A program made the position numbers and the translations under genes. A stretch of 64,000 bases of DNA, taken from NCBI RefSeq assembly GCF_029581355.1, contig NZ_CP120849.1, positions 3,814,501-3,878,500 on the forward strand. Reading direction: 5' to 3'. The DNA comes from Parabacteroides chongii. GTDB taxonomy: Bacteria > Bacteroidota > Bacteroidia > Bacteroidales > Tannerellaceae. This document shows positions 63,749-64,000 of the stretch, one piece after another. The first letter of the stretch is position 1, and every line of letters starts with the position of its first letter. The notes under the pieces are model-generated. The model saw only the letters and a program-made list of their open reading frames with translations, searched no databases and was not told the origin of the DNA.

Positions 63749-63860
63749 GCAGGAAACTCCGGTTCCCTGCTTGGGAAACTCGCGTTTCCTGCCGAGGAAA
63801 TTCCAGTTCCCTGCCCAGGGAACTGAAATTTCCAAACCGGGGAACTACGAGGAAACTGTA
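63749..63860. repeat. Intergenic five-unit near-palindromic array (copy 3, different sequence)
   Basis: Forward elements GGAAACT (or GGAACT) begin at 63752, 63774, 63796, 63819 and 63841, a spacing of 22-23 bases, with a further copy at 63851. Reverse elements AGTTCCC/GTTTCC lie about half way between (63762, 63784, 63806, 63828). The sequence is unrelated to copies 1 and 2 but unit number, spacing and palindromic nature are the same, and it too fills a gap between convergent genes. Confidence 0.8.
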
Positions 63861-63886
63861 ATCGGTTGTCAATTAAACGGGTAGGC

Positions 63887-64000
63887 TTATTCCCCTTCTT
63901 CGGCTTTTGCCGTCAATTGTAACCAAAGGAACAACGCTCCCGGAGCCAGGATAATGGCAGCCGATGCCAGCAACGCAGTGCGCAATGAATACACATCATT
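63887..64000 (-). CDS. C-terminal end of a membrane protein, possibly an MFS transporter (partial)
   Basis: 37 codons and a TAA stop remain; the gene continues beyond the window. The piece has one hydrophobic helix (RTALLASAAIILAPGALFLW) and a short charged tail (LTAKAEEGE), a layout typical of the last helix of major-facilitator transporters. Convergent with the metallophosphoesterase gene. Confidence 0.5.
   Translation of the reverse strand, partial: NDVYSLRTALLASAAIILAPGALFLWLQLTAKAEEGE

Overview
This is a Bacteroidales chromosome segment, most likely Parabacteroides (genus inferred from gene content, not proven). The evidence is three SusC/SusD pairs, FecR anti-sigma and ECF sigma pairs, many lipoprotein signals, promoters of the Bacteroides TTTG / TAnnTTTG type, and Bacteroidetes-type intergenic palindromes. 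No rRNA, tRNA, transposase, integrase or CRISPR array was seen.

Layout. 1-10.8 kb is mostly housekeeping: the end of a polyamine ABC transporter (potC, potD), a HAD phosphatase, a fimbrillin-like lipoprotein, a queuosine-precursor transporter with a structured leader, an SGNH hydrolase, a GNAT acetyltransferase, exonuclease III, LuxR- and MarR-type regulators and cysteine synthase. 10.9-24.3 kb is polysaccharide utilisation locus (PUL) 1: ECF sigma, FecR, SusC, SusD, a GH2 enzyme, a beta-propeller enzyme and a GH43 enzyme. 24.5-38.6 kb is PUL 2: a divergent ECF sigma and FecR, SusC, SusD, a surface lipoprotein, and two GH101-like enzymes flanking a large glycoside hydrolase-like protein, suggesting O-glycan or mucin breakdown. 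38.7-44.3 kb holds a broken TPR gene, an outer-membrane beta-barrel protein and a divergent two-component system. 44.3-51.5 kb is a compact replication and lysis-like block (DnaB, DnaG, a winged-helix-like protein, HU-like protein, DUF4248, glucosaminidase) with a MNT/HEPN pair inserted. 52.2-56.3 kb is a 1340-residue GLUG-repeat surface protein. 56.3-57.2 kb is a graveyard of toxin-antitoxin-like fragments. 57.3-63.7 kb is PUL 3: a secreted protein, SusC, SusD and a metallophosphoesterase.

The most interesting signals lie between the genes. (a) Three intergenic arrays each carry five near-palindromic units at a 21-23 base spacing, about two helical turns; two share sequence and the third has unrelated sequence but the same layout. 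(b) Two inverted-repeat pairs, one between the PUL 2 sigma and fecR genes and one upstream of the GLUG protein, share the core AGTYYYNNNRRRACT and look like invertible (phase-variable) segments. (c) The two fecR-susC gaps carry matching antisense signals: a TAnnTTTG box ending on the susC start codon and, about 105 bases away, a 12-bp stem with a T-run, as expected for antisense RNAs that repress PULs. (d) An intergenic-type repeat has been inserted in frame inside the accessory primase. All of these come from reading by eye; none was tested by alignment or folding software.
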